DNA from: Nitrosomonas communis
GTDB lineage: Bacteria > Pseudomonadota > Gammaproteobacteria > Burkholderiales > Nitrosomonadaceae
Length of the DNA: 64,000 bases
Reading direction: 5' to 3'
NCBI RefSeq assembly: GCF_900114745.1
Contig: NZ_FOUB01000006.1
Coordinates: 1-64,000 of the forward strand
Part shown: in pieces, positions 47,901 through 55,998 of the stretch
Layout: each line of letters opens with the position of its first letter
How positions within the stretch are numbered: position 1 is the stretch's first letter
Notes under the pieces: generated by a model
Seen by the model: only the letters and a program-made list of their open reading frames with translations
Told to the model about the DNA's origin: nothing
The model's database searches: none
Made by a program: the position numbers and the translations under genes

Positions 47901-48186
47901 TCGCGGCACATTGCCGCGTAATCCCTATTTGAATTATGCTATTGCCGGGTCTGGCCTATTACAAGTGATGGCAATGTTGATTCCTGGTTTACGCAGTGGA
48001 CTCGGTTCATCGCCACTTAATGTGCTCGATTTGCTGGTCGTTGCAGGAGGAGCTGTGGCACCCATGCTGATCAATGACAGTTTCAAGCATATCCTCCAAC
48101 CTGAAATACACAGTCCACATGATCAAAGTGATACATGCACATCTACCACTAATGTTTCACAAACAAATAAGGAGACGGCAGCGTGA
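44989..48186 (+). CDS. P2A-type cation-transporting ATPase with N-terminal PGRxR domain
   Basis: A 1065-residue P-type ATPase. Residues about 20-105 form a small domain ([12 protein letters not shown] ... [14 protein letters not shown]) shared with the proteins at 49473 and 50479. A cation-ATPase N domain (about 155-220), actuator ([14 protein letters not shown]), helix M4 with [15 protein letters not shown], phosphorylation site DKTGTLT (Asp479), hinge [22 protein letters not shown] and C-terminal membrane helices follow. PEGLP and the overall layout point to the Ca2+ (P2A) branch, not to heavy-metal pumps, as no CPC is present. GTGA links it to metK. No clear ribosome-binding site is seen. 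Confidence 0.88.
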   Translation: [1065 protein letters not shown]

Positions 48187-49370
48187 CAGCAAACTTCATA
48201 TTTACCTCCGCGTCGGTGACTGCTGGACACCCTGATAAGCTATGTGATCAAATCAGCGATGCTATTGTCGATCAATTCCTGCAACAAGATCCTTGTTCAC
48301 GCATAAATGCAGAGTGTGCGGTCGCGAGTGGTGTGGTATTCGTTGCGGCGCGGTTCGCGTCGCATGCAGTAGTGGACATTCCTGAGATTGCTCGTCATGT
48401 GATTGAAAATGTCGGCTACGACCAAACTGATTTTAATGCTAAAGACTGTACCATACTCACCAATTTCGCTGAGTTGCCTGCAGATGGATGTAGATTAGGT
48501 GACGAAACTCAAATGAGTGATGTGGAGTTAGACAACGTCACTGCAGAAAATCATGCAACCGTGTTTGGCTATGCCTGTAAGCAAACGCCAACCATGCTAC
48601 CTATGCCAATCTGGTTGGCACATCAATTCGCGCGGCAATTGTCGCTGGTGCGTGAAAGTAAACTTATATCCGGTTTATTGCCCGATGGAATGTCGGAAGT
48701 TGCAATTGAATATATAAACGACAAGCCTGAACGCATTCACAGCATGGTGTTAGTCGCCAGTCACAATGAGGTTTATAGCGATAATGCCAAAGATTTAAAT
48801 GCGGCATTAATCAAACATGTAGTTGATCCAGTCATCGAGCAAAATGGTATTGGTATTAATGAAGATACTCATATTTATATCAATCCGCAAGGCCCTTTCT
48901 TCGGCGGTGGTCCAAAAATACATTCTGGACTTACCGGCAGAAAAGTCGCTATCGATAGCTATGGTCAATATTGCCGCATGGGCAGTGCTGCATTGAGTGG
49001 CAAAGATCCATTGCGCATCGACCGTACTGGCAATTATATCGCCCGTTATGCAGCAAAAAATGTCGTTGCGGCAGGTTTGGCTGAAGAGTGTGAAGTGCTG
49101 GTGAGTTACTGTATTGGTCAGGCGAGGCCAGTAACCGTTCAAGTCAATACCTTTGGTACTGGCACTGTCTCCGATCATGACATTACGATGCGTTTACTCG
49201 ATGTCATTGATTTTCGACCTGGTGCTGTGATTAAACAGTTCAACTTGCGAAACTTGCCCGCTAATAAAGAGGGTTTCTATCGGAAGCTTGCGGTGTATGG
49301 GCATGTGGGGAGGAATGATATCGACCTGCCTTGGGAAAAAACAGATTTAATTAATTTATTATCCGGTTAG
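48183..49370 (+). CDS. Divergent S-adenosylmethionine synthetase (MetK-like paralogue)
   Basis: A 395-residue MetK-like protein. Conserved: TAGHPDKLCDQISDAIVD (residues 13-30), LLPDGMSEV, GLTGRKVAIDSYG, SGKDPLRIDR, YAAKNVVAAGLA and LPWEKTD at the end. Changed: the GAGDQG loop of normal MetK reads TAENHA (120-125), so the metal-binding Asp is Asn123, and GGP-x-GD reads GGPKIHS. It may still make S-adenosylmethionine poorly or act on another substrate. The GTG start overlaps the ATPase stop by four bases, with AAGGAG nine bases upstream, so both are co-translated. A housekeeping metK is presumably elsewhere. Confidence 0.85.
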   Translation: MTANFIFTSASVTAGHPDKLCDQISDAIVDQFLQQDPCSRINAECAVASGVVFVAARFASHAVVDIPEIARHVIENVGYDQTDFNAKDCTILTNFAELPADGCRLGDETQMSDVELDNVTAENHATVFGYACKQTPTMLPMPIWLAHQFARQLSLVRESKLISGLLPDGMSEVAIEYINDKPERIHSMVLVASHNEVYSDNAKDLNAALIKHVVDPVIEQNGIGINEDTHIYINPQGPFFGGGPKIHSGLTGRKVAIDSYGQYCRMGSAALSGKDPLRIDRTGNYIARYAAKNVVAAGLAEECEVLVSYCIGQARPVTVQVNTFGTGTVSDHDITMRLLDVIDFRPGAVIKQFNLRNLPANKEGFYRKLAVYGHVGRNDIDLPWEKTDLINLLSG

Positions 49371-49472
49371 AGTGCCAGAACATAAACTCGTTCCTTTGCG
49401 GGGGAATAGCTTGCTTGCATTAGGGAATATTCGAAAATTTGCAGTGATTAATGGGTGACCCTTTTCGCCATG

Positions 49473-49973
49473 TTATGGCTCTTTAGGTCTTATCAATTGA
49501 AGGGCATACAGAAACAGGGTGATTGCGTTACCAAACACAGCGCCGTGTGTGAGCTGCCGTACAGAAAACATTACGAGGCTAATAAATAGCACGGAACGTA
49601 AGTCTATAAAACCATTACTGAATTCCTTTAAAGTAGAATCCAATGATGCATATATGCTTGAGGCTTTTTGCGCGGCAGTTTGTTGGTGAGTTGCTGTCAA
49701 TACCTCGCCAGATGATCCGATCGGATAATCTTTAGATTCGAAGTCAAGTAAGGGGTGGTTTCTAATATGCCTAATCAGTGCGTCTTGTTCGATATCTTCA
49801 TATAGCAACAAAACACTACCCGTTAAAACATTCGTCGAGACCTGCTTTACTCCACTAAAGCCACTGCAATCATTTTGCAATTCTTCAAAAAAAAAAGTGT
49901 CACGACGTTTTGCGGGTACTCGGAAACGAATTCTTCCTGGAGCGGTATGAATGATTTGAGCGGATAGTTTCAT
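49473..49973 (-). CDS. PGRxR-domain membrane protein (HMA_2-like)
   Basis: A 166-residue protein. Residues 1-80 form the small domain also found at the N-terminus of the 44989 ATPase and in the 50479 product: IIHTAPGRIRFRVPA and NVLTGSVLLLYEDIE. Residues about 115-160 hold one or two hydrophobic segments (SVLFISLVMFSVRQLTHGAVFGNAITLFLYALQ). I regard it as a membrane-anchored partner of the ATPase. It lies four bases downstream of the DUF5132-like gene, on the strand opposite to the ATPase-metK pair. Confidence 0.7.
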   Translation of the reverse strand: MKLSAQIIHTAPGRIRFRVPAKRRDTFFFEELQNDCSGFSGVKQVSTNVLTGSVLLLYEDIEQDALIRHIRNHPLLDFESKDYPIGSSGEVLTATHQQTAAQKASSIYASLDSTLKEFSNGFIDLRSVLFISLVMFSVRQLTHGAVFGNAITLFLYALQLIRPKEP

Positions 49974-49977
49974 AAAA

Positions 49978-50331
49978 CTAGGATGATGGCGAGATCGTCT
50001 TTTTTGAAACTACTTCAGACTCTGCTTCAGCAATGTCTACGCTATCCTCGATAATATCCTCGGTTGCTACCGTTGCAGAGTTTGCTTTCGTGCGTTCCTC
50101 ATCAATTTCTGCCCGAGCTTCTGCGACCAGATCTTCAACAACTTCTCCCATTTCGGCCACGGTTTCGCGACTCTTATTCAAAAACAGGAGACCGGATTTA
50201 ATTGCTGCACGTGCTAAAGGTCTTGCAGCTTGTACAACCACGGGTAGTATGGCTGGCGCCAGAATGGCTGCAGCAATGCCTATTGCAATACCTTTTCCAG
50301 TATTGTTTTTAAAGAAATCTTCAACTGCCAT
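49978..50331 (-). CDS. DUF5132-like small membrane-associated protein
   Basis: A 117-residue protein: a short N-terminus (MAVEDFFKNNTGKG), a Gly/Ala-rich hydrophobic helix (IAIGIAAAILAPAILPVVVQAA), a basic amphipathic stretch and an acidic C-terminal coil (ETVAEMGEVVEDLVAEARAEIDEE). This resembles DUF5132 proteins, whose function is unknown to me. I choose ATG 50331 because GAGG then lies five bases upstream; ATG 50334 and GTG 50337 are alternatives. It is followed after four bases by the PGRxR membrane protein and preceded by the 50479 gene. Confidence 0.7.
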   Translation of the reverse strand: MAVEDFFKNNTGKGIAIGIAAAILAPAILPVVVQAARPLARAAIKSGLLFLNKSRETVAEMGEVVEDLVAEARAEIDEERTKANSATVATEDIIEDSVDIAEAESEVVSKKTISPSS

Positions 50332-50478
50332 CATCACCTCGTAATAAAAAGTGTGCTGTATTTATTCGATGAATTAAAAATATTATTTTTAGCATAAACC
50401 TAAAGACAATACGTTGTAGGCGAATGTTCCCTACTTCACCAAGCGTTGCGCGAATTTATATATATCAATAAATTATAC

Positions 50479-50769
50479 TTATTCATCCAGATATGGCCGT
50501 AATTTTTCCGTATCTAAATCCGGAAATAATTTCTTCAAAGTTACTAATAAATGATTAGAATTTTTTGTATCCTTAATAGCACACTTATCGTACTTGACTA
50601 ATACGCTGCCTGTCAGCACATTAATTTCTACTCCAGTGATACACAATGTGTTCAACAGTTCTGTTTCGACTTTTTTTGCAAAAGTTATATCATTTTTTAT
50701 TTTCTCAACTTTTAGACGCACACGCCCTGGCAAGAAATGCATGATTTTGATGCCTGGAAAGCTGAGCAT
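50479..50769 (-). CDS. Small stand-alone PGRxR-domain protein (HMA_2-like)
   Basis: A 96-residue soluble protein consisting only of the small domain: IKIMHFLPGRVRLKVEKIKND near the N-terminus, then a helix (FAKKVETELLNTL), EINVLTGSVLVKYDK and a charged C-terminal tail. It has no Cys-x-x-Cys, so it is not a classical heavy-metal chaperone. It is the first gene of the minus-strand trio (50479, 49978, 49473). An AT-rich 300-bp gap upstream separates it from the exchanger gene and probably carries divergent promoters. Confidence 0.7.
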   Translation of the reverse strand: MLSFPGIKIMHFLPGRVRLKVEKIKNDITFAKKVETELLNTLCITGVEINVLTGSVLVKYDKCAIKDTKNSNHLLVTLKKLFPDLDTEKLRPYLDE

Positions 50770-51071
50770 AATTGAATCCTTTAATGATTAACTCAATTTA
50801 AGAGCAAGTTAAGAGCAAGTGGTTAACTAGATTGTTGCCGATTGTATGCATTTATACAATGATTTCTTGTTGTTAATCATCAACAATCGATATATTGTAT
50901 GAAATCATGGTATATAAATAGACAGCTCATTGTCAATTTATATGCTCATGAGTGTGTTTGGCAGTCAATCCAAGTTTAGTACTTTCAGCTTCGATTAAAA
51001 GAGCAAAAGGACGTTTAATTTTGTTTATAGACGTCCAAGTACAATACCTTGTAAAGAAGGGGAGGACCTGC

Positions 51072-52094
51072 TTGCTGATATCGACTTACGCTTCACCTTG
51101 GCTGGAATTCCTGCTCTGCCTGATCGTAATCGGTTATGCCGGTGTCAAATTATCAGTATTGGGCGATGTGATCGCCGACAAAACCGGCCTGGGCGGTAGT
51201 TGGGTGGGTATGATAATGCTGGCTACTGTCACTTCGTTGCCTGAGCTGGTGACAGGCGCTATTTCCGTGAGCGTCGCTGGACTGCCGGATATCGCCGTGG
51301 GCAACGCCTTGGGCGCTTGTGTCATCAACCTTTTTGTTTTTGTGCTACTGGATTTTTTGCATCGTGGCGAGTCTGTCTTCCGGAAATCCAGTCAGGGACA
51401 CATCCTCTCGGCGAGTTTCGGCGTATTGATGATAAGTTTTGTTGGCTTCAGTCTCTTGCTATCCTATAACGGCTATCAGCTAAGTTTCGGACACGTGGGG
51501 CTTTACACTCTTATAATAGTCATCATGTACGGTGTGGTGATACGCAGTGTCTTCCACTATGAAAAAAAGCATATGGCAGATTTTGCCGATCATGGGCCAG
51601 ATCGGCGCCCAGGCTTGAGTCTCTTCCAGTCTGTGGCACGTTTTGCGGCCGCTGCTATACTAGTGGTGGTCGCGGCCATCGCGCTCCCTTTCGTCGGTGA
51701 GCATATTGCGCAGGATATGGGCTGGCACCGGAGCTTCGTCGGTACGATATTCATCGCCTTGGCTACCACTATTCCAGAGATTGTGGTTTCCATCGCTGCT
51801 ATGCGCATTGGTGCGCTGAATATGGCAGTGGCCAGTTTATTAGGCAGCAACTTATTTAATATATTGATCCTTGCAATCGACGATGTACTTTATACTCGTG
51901 GACCATTACTGGCGCATGTTTCAGCTGTACATGGAGTGTCAGCATTTTCCGCAGTGATGATGACTAGTCTGGCCATTATCGGGCTTTTCTATCGGCCCTA
52001 CGGTCGTGTTCTCTACACTGTCGGCTGGACGAGTCTCTTTATGTTCGCTGTCTACCTGTTCAACACGTATATTCTCTATCTGTATGAGCATTGA
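51072..52094 (+). CDS. Calcium/sodium:cation exchanger, CaCA superfamily
   Basis: A membrane antiporter of about 340 residues with the two inverted alpha-repeats of the CaCA superfamily: IMLATVTSLPELVTGAISV (first half) and IFIALATTIPEIVVSIAAM followed by NMAVASLLGSNLFNI (second half). About ten hydrophobic segments are present. The frame is open from 50952, but I place the start at TTG 51072 because GGGGAGG lies six bases upstream and the first membrane helix then begins at once. It would extrude Ca2+ in exchange for Na+ or H+, which fits the neighbouring P2A ATPase. Confidence 0.85.
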   Translation: MLISTYASPWLEFLLCLIVIGYAGVKLSVLGDVIADKTGLGGSWVGMIMLATVTSLPELVTGAISVSVAGLPDIAVGNALGACVINLFVFVLLDFLHRGESVFRKSSQGHILSASFGVLMISFVGFSLLLSYNGYQLSFGHVGLYTLIIVIMYGVVIRSVFHYEKKHMADFADHGPDRRPGLSLFQSVARFAAAAILVVVAAIALPFVGEHIAQDMGWHRSFVGTIFIALATTIPEIVVSIAAMRIGALNMAVASLLGSNLFNILILAIDDVLYTRGPLLAHVSAVHGVSAFSAVMMTSLAIIGLFYRPYGRVLYTVGWTSLFMFAVYLFNTYILYLYEH

Positions 52095-52300
52095 TGCTGG
52101 GCAATGAAGCAGTATTCCTTCCACCTGCGTTTATTCAGGTATGTCCAGCACGAGCTGCATTGTCTACTACTGAGGATCACGTGCGCTGTCGTCATCATTT
52201 CATATCAAAGTGACAAATTTATTGATTGTAATGTTTTCCATCGCTCGGATGAGCAAACACGATAAGCGGTAGAGTTTTGAGTCATGCTGAAACACCTATC

Positions 52301-53311
52301 TTAGAAAACAAACATACTTACAATCAGGAAATACACCAGCAAACTCAGAATATCCTGGATGATCGTTGCAAGTGGACCACTTCCGTAGGCAGGATCAGTG
52401 CCTAATCGCTGCAGTAACCATGGCAGAACCATCCCGATCGTTGAGGCTATCGAAGATGCAATGATCAACGATAGTGAGACGGCTATCGCTAAATTGAAAT
52501 CAGCAAAAAATATCCATACGAAAGGAAAAATTAGCAAACCTAGTATAGCGCCAATAATCATCCCAGTGCGTGATTCACCTCTCACCAGATGCCGCAAATT
52601 AGCTTGAGACAGGGATAACCCGCGCACTGCAACAGCTTCACTTTGTGTTCCTATTGCATCGGCAATATATACCAGACCCGGGACGAAAAACGCGATCGCA
52701 ACATTCCGGGTCAGCTCCGCTTCGAATGATGAAACCAGCAATGCTGACATCATCGAACCAAGCAAACCGATGATCAGCCATGGTAAACGGTGACGCACGC
52801 GCCGGAGTGGCGGCAATTCGAGAGCCTCACGTGCGACATCGGACTCGCGTCCGATACCAACCAAGCGGTGTAAATCCTCGACGTGTTCGCGCCGCAGGAT
52901 ATGCATCAGCGCATCAGAAGGGACAGTGCCTAACAAAAAGTGATGATGGTCGACGACGGCCACAGCATTATGCCTATGATGCAAAGCGATCGATGCTACC
53001 CGTTCCTGATCAACTTCTGGATACACGTATGGCGGATTTTTGTGCATGACATCATCGAGATGTGCATCGGGTGCGGCTGCAAACAACTCGGAAATTGAAA
53101 TAACGCCAACCAATTTGCCGGTCGGCTCGGTTACACATATCAGCTCAATATTTTCGTAAGCTTGCTTAGATAAATTTGCACAGACAGTGGCAACGGTTTC
53201 GGTTGGAAGTGCGCGTGGTACGGATGCAACCAAATAGCGACCAGCTGCTTCAAAATGTTGGCGGAATATCGATAATTTCTGGCGAGTGGATTCTGTTTTG
53301 CGCCTATTCAT
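52301..53311 (-). CDS. MgtE-like divalent-cation transporter with CBS pair
   Basis: A protein of 336 residues. Two CBS-type repeats (about 20-140; VATVCANLSKQAYENIELICVTEPTGKLVGVISISEL and VASIALHHRHNAVAVVDHHHFLLGTVPSDAL) precede five membrane helices of the MgtE/SLC41 fold. The signature is LQRLGTDPAYGSGPLATIIQDILSLLVYF. The N domain of classical MgtE is missing. The probable substrate is Mg2+ or a related ion. ATG 53311 is chosen because AGGA lies just upstream; an ATG six bases earlier and a longer frame to 53395 exist, the latter overlapping the acyltransferase gene. Confidence 0.85.
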   Translation of the reverse strand: MNRRKTESTRQKLSIFRQHFEAAGRYLVASVPRALPTETVATVCANLSKQAYENIELICVTEPTGKLVGVISISELFAAAPDAHLDDVMHKNPPYVYPEVDQERVASIALHHRHNAVAVVDHHHFLLGTVPSDALMHILRREHVEDLHRLVGIGRESDVAREALELPPLRRVRHRLPWLIIGLLGSMMSALLVSSFEAELTRNVAIAFFVPGLVYIADAIGTQSEAVAVRGLSLSQANLRHLVRGESRTGMIIGAILGLLIFPFVWIFFADFNLAIAVSLSLIIASSIASTIGMVLPWLLQRLGTDPAYGSGPLATIIQDILSLLVYFLIVSMFVF

Positions 53312-53331
53312 GATCATCCTGGACTTGACAT

Positions 53332-54444
53332 CTAACCCAAATGACCTACCAGCATTACGAGAAGACCGCTCGTCATGAAACCCAGGGGCCACCACAAATA
53401 AATCTGATTCGTAAGTGGGCGGTTTTCAATCCACTTGAATAGCAAATAGCCACCCGCGATACTGGCACTCAGGGCAAGAATCATCCCAAATAAATTAATG
53501 CTGGGTTGGTGAGGTAAAAAGCGAAAGAATACTGCATTAATAATCAAGCATAATGGGAAATGAATAAGGAAAATGGAATAAGAAATACGGCCAAGGTAAA
53601 CCAGAAAATTTGGGGTGAGCCAATTTTCCAGCGCTTCAAATGGTTTAGCTAACCCTAGTATGAGCATTACCATGCCAGCAACCGCGATGCGGGAGCGAAA
53701 GTCCACTAGTAAGGCTGCTATAACCAATAAGGTTAATAACATTAGCCAGAAAAAATAGTTGGGTCTGCTGGAGATCCAATAGACCAAAATGCCGAGACCA
53801 TATGAGCCAAAAAAATAGAAAGCAGTTTCATCCCAATAATTGTCTTTATTGAATATGAACAGTGAAACCGAGGTAAATCCAGTAATCAAGATTGAGTTGA
53901 TTAATTTTAGATCGAGGTTGCGGTTTTCGATCCGGCTTGTGAACCAAAGCACAGTAACAACAAATAGATACAATTGAAAATCAATCGCCACATACCAGAT
54001 ACCTGCGGAGAGCGCTTCCTGATTGAGAAGATCCTGCAACAAAAATATATGTTCAACGAGCTGGAAAAAATTAGGTGGATTGGGGATAGAGTCATGAACC
54101 ATCCATGCTCTCGCAAGTGCTGCACATCCGATTGCTAAAGTGAGTGCAGCAAGATAGGGTATGACCAACCTAAGATAACGTTGTCTGATGAGATGAAATG
54201 GATCATTGATAAGAGATATCCCCTCGGGTGCAAGTTTTTTGGCCGACAAGAATCCTGCTGTGACAAAAAAGACTTGTACGGCAATTCGTCCATATTCGCG
54301 AAGCCAGTTAATCAGACTGGGGATTAAGGGATATGCATAATCCGACATTGGACCATACCATGCCAAATGGTGAGATACAATCAGTAAACATGAAATCGCC
54401 TTGAGCGTATCAATAAGCGGTATTCTCGATGAGCCAGCTTGCAT
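53332..54444 (-). CDS. Membrane acyltransferase, OafA/YrhL (acyltransferase 3) family
   Basis: A 370-residue protein with about ten hydrophobic segments. The first segment reads IPLIDTLKAISCLLIVSHHLAWYG, with the His expected in this family, and is followed by RIAVQVFFVTAGFLSAK, which matches the R-x-x-V-x-(L/F)FF-x-x-(S/A)G motif. Such enzymes O-acylate surface glycans or other carbohydrates. The target is not identifiable. The gene precedes the MgtE-like gene on the same strand, with about 20 bp between stop and start, so the two may be co-transcribed. Confidence 0.85.
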   Translation of the reverse strand: MQAGSSRIPLIDTLKAISCLLIVSHHLAWYGPMSDYAYPLIPSLINWLREYGRIAVQVFFVTAGFLSAKKLAPEGISLINDPFHLIRQRYLRLVIPYLAALTLAIGCAALARAWMVHDSIPNPPNFFQLVEHIFLLQDLLNQEALSAGIWYVAIDFQLYLFVVTVLWFTSRIENRNLDLKLINSILITGFTSVSLFIFNKDNYWDETAFYFFGSYGLGILVYWISSRPNYFFWLMLLTLLVIAALLVDFRSRIAVAGMVMLILGLAKPFEALENWLTPNFLVYLGRISYSIFLIHFPLCLIINAVFFRFLPHQPSINLFGMILALSASIAGGYLLFKWIENRPLTNQIYLWWPLGFMTSGLLVMLVGHLG

Positions 54445-54680
54445 TGATGTTATCGGTCAGGAGAAAAAAATGATTTTGTCATTGAAATATTCGGCTATTA
54501 TTTGTAACAAGAAGAAGGAAATATCTTACATTTTTTTAAGCTAGAATGTTAATGCTATTTATTTCAAATCGTCTTTCAAGACCAGACCGTATTAAGATTA
54601 TTTATTCCTGAAAAGAATCAAAAATATTTTGATAATATATCGCCTAAAAATTGATTCTAGTTCTTCATTTAAGGTAAACC

Positions 54681-55259
54681 ATTCTGGCTACGCAACAAGA
54701 ATTTGCAGATTTCTTGAGTGAGGTTGAGTTACGTGCATATAAACAAGCGCTATTTGCAGTATTTGATGAGCATGTGGCATTGGATATTGTGCAGGACTCA
54801 ATGATGAAGCTCATCGAGAAATATGCGGATAAACCGCTCGAAGAGCTGCCTCCTTTGTTTCAGCGTATTTTGCAAAATACCATTCGTGATTATTACCGAA
54901 GGCAGAAATCTAGATCAATGTGGATTACTCTATTTTCAGCTTTTAAATCCGACCATGATGAAAAAGAAAATGAAGATTATGATTTACTGGAAACATTACC
55001 AGTACCTGAAGATTCTTGTGGGGGTAACGATCCACATAAAGAGCTTGAGCAATCACAACTCATCAATTTCGTCGAGAAGGGTCTTGAAACATTACCTGCG
55101 CGTCAACGAGAAGCTTTCCTGTTGCGTTATTGGGAAGGAATGGATGTGAGTGAAACCGCCAAGGTGATGGGTTGTTCGGAGGGGAGTGTGAAAACACATT
55201 GTTCTCGTGCAGTACATACACTCGCTACTCTACTGGAGAAAAAAGGAGTCAAATTATGA
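54681..55259 (+). CDS. ECF-type sigma-70 factor
   Basis: Region 2 (ALDIVQDSMMKLIEKYADKP ... LFQRILQNTIRDYYRRQKSR) and region 4 (LETLPARQREAFLLRYWEGMDVSETAKVMGCSEGSVKTHCSRAVHTL) are intact. No in-frame ATG exists before the conserved N-terminus (ATQQEFADFLSEVE). AAGG at 54671-54674 points to ATT 54681 or CTG 54684 as initiator, whereas TTG 54714 would lack a ribosome-binding site and cut the conserved start. The stop overlaps the DUF3619 gene (ATGA), so the trio is one operon. The protein presumably directs transcription under a signal that cannot be read here. Confidence 0.85.
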   Translation: MLATQQEFADFLSEVELRAYKQALFAVFDEHVALDIVQDSMMKLIEKYADKPLEELPPLFQRILQNTIRDYYRRQKSRSMWITLFSAFKSDHDEKENEDYDLLETLPVPEDSCGGNDPHKELEQSQLINFVEKGLETLPARQREAFLLRYWEGMDVSETAKVMGCSEGSVKTHCSRAVHTLATLLEKKGVKL

Positions 55260-55633
55260 ATGAAGAAGATAGAACGGGAAATGAGGTCGCCAAACTATTG
55301 AATCTTAGTTTAGCTGATATTGATCAGAATACACTTTATCGGTTGCAAATGGTACGCAGAGCTGTTCTAGAGAGTTATCAACCAAACGAGCAGATATTTC
55401 ATGTTGGTAGAGGAATCTCTGCACATAGCGGGTATGGTTGGTTTTTTGCTCATGCCAACAAATTGCTTTTCTCATTAGTTATTTTGCTTATTCTGATGGT
55501 AAGCCTTTATTTGAAATCAAATTACGATATTGATGAAAATGCTGCACTCGACACGATGCTACTCGCTGACGATTTACCCATTGATGTTTATCTTAGTGAT
55601 GAGTTTGATTTATGGCTCGATTCCCCTCGCTAG
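55256..55633 (+). CDS. DUF3619 membrane protein, possible anti-sigma-like partner
   Basis: A 125-residue protein: a soluble N-terminal half (NEVAKLLNLSLADIDQNTLYRLQMVRRAVLESYQ), one membrane helix (about 67-84, LLFSLVILLILMVSLYL) and an acidic C-terminal tail (DVYLSDEFDLWLDS). This is the DUF3619 layout. Its coupling to the sigma factor by a 4-base overlap, and a cytoplasmic half followed by one helix, suggest an anti-sigma-like role; this is inference. The ATG at 55256 is chosen; the longer frame to 55172 runs inside the sigma gene. Confidence 0.75.
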   Translation: MNEEDRTGNEVAKLLNLSLADIDQNTLYRLQMVRRAVLESYQPNEQIFHVGRGISAHSGYGWFFAHANKLLFSLVILLILMVSLYLKSNYDIDENAALDTMLLADDLPIDVYLSDEFDLWLDSPR

Positions 55634-55998
55634 TGGCGTTGTATGTATGTATTACATTTTCTACGGGAACTTTAGCGCAATCAAAGCAGCCTTCATGGGC
55701 GGAGCTTCAACCTTATCAGAAAATAATCTTGCATCCTCTCGAACAGGACTGGGATACGTTGGAACCAGACCAAAAAAAGAGATGGGTGAAGATGACTAAA
55801 TATTATTTAGAGAAGACGCCACAGGAGCAACAGCGGATACAATCTCAGATGCGCAGCTGGAGTGCTTTGACTCCTGAACAACGAAAGCAGGTTCGGGAAC
55901 GATATAAAAAAATAAAGCAACTACCGACTGACAAACGCCAGGAAGTTAAGCAAAAATGGCGCAAACCGGAGGAGTTACTAGGAAATAACGGTAAATAG
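55612..55998 (+). CDS. DUF3106 exported protein
   Basis: A 128-residue protein with a signal peptide (about 1-22, PSLVALYVCITFSTGTLAQ) followed by Trp-containing helical repeats: PSWAELQPYQKIILHPLEQDWDTLEPDQKKRWVKM and SWSALTPEQRKQVRERYKKIKQLP. This is the DUF3106 pattern. The mature protein is basic and probably periplasmic. Its start overlaps the DUF3619 gene by 22 bases, which places it in the sigma-factor operon. The function is unknown; it could be a periplasmic sensor component. Confidence 0.8.
   Translation: MARFPSLVALYVCITFSTGTLAQSKQPSWAELQPYQKIILHPLEQDWDTLEPDQKKRWVKMTKYYLEKTPQEQQRIQSQMRSWSALTPEQRKQVRERYKKIKQLPTDKRQEVKQKWRKPEELLGNNGK

Noticed and set aside
44989-48186. Heavy-metal (P1B) assignment of the ATPase because of its N-terminal domain
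   Set aside because: There is no CPC in the membrane helix and no CxxC in the N-terminal domain; PEGLP and the cation-ATPase N domain fit the P2A branch.
49978-50769. Ferrosome gene cluster
   Set aside because: The Arg-rich small domains are reminiscent, but the pump is of the Ca2+ type and the other partners differ, so the name is not justified; kept only as a comparison.
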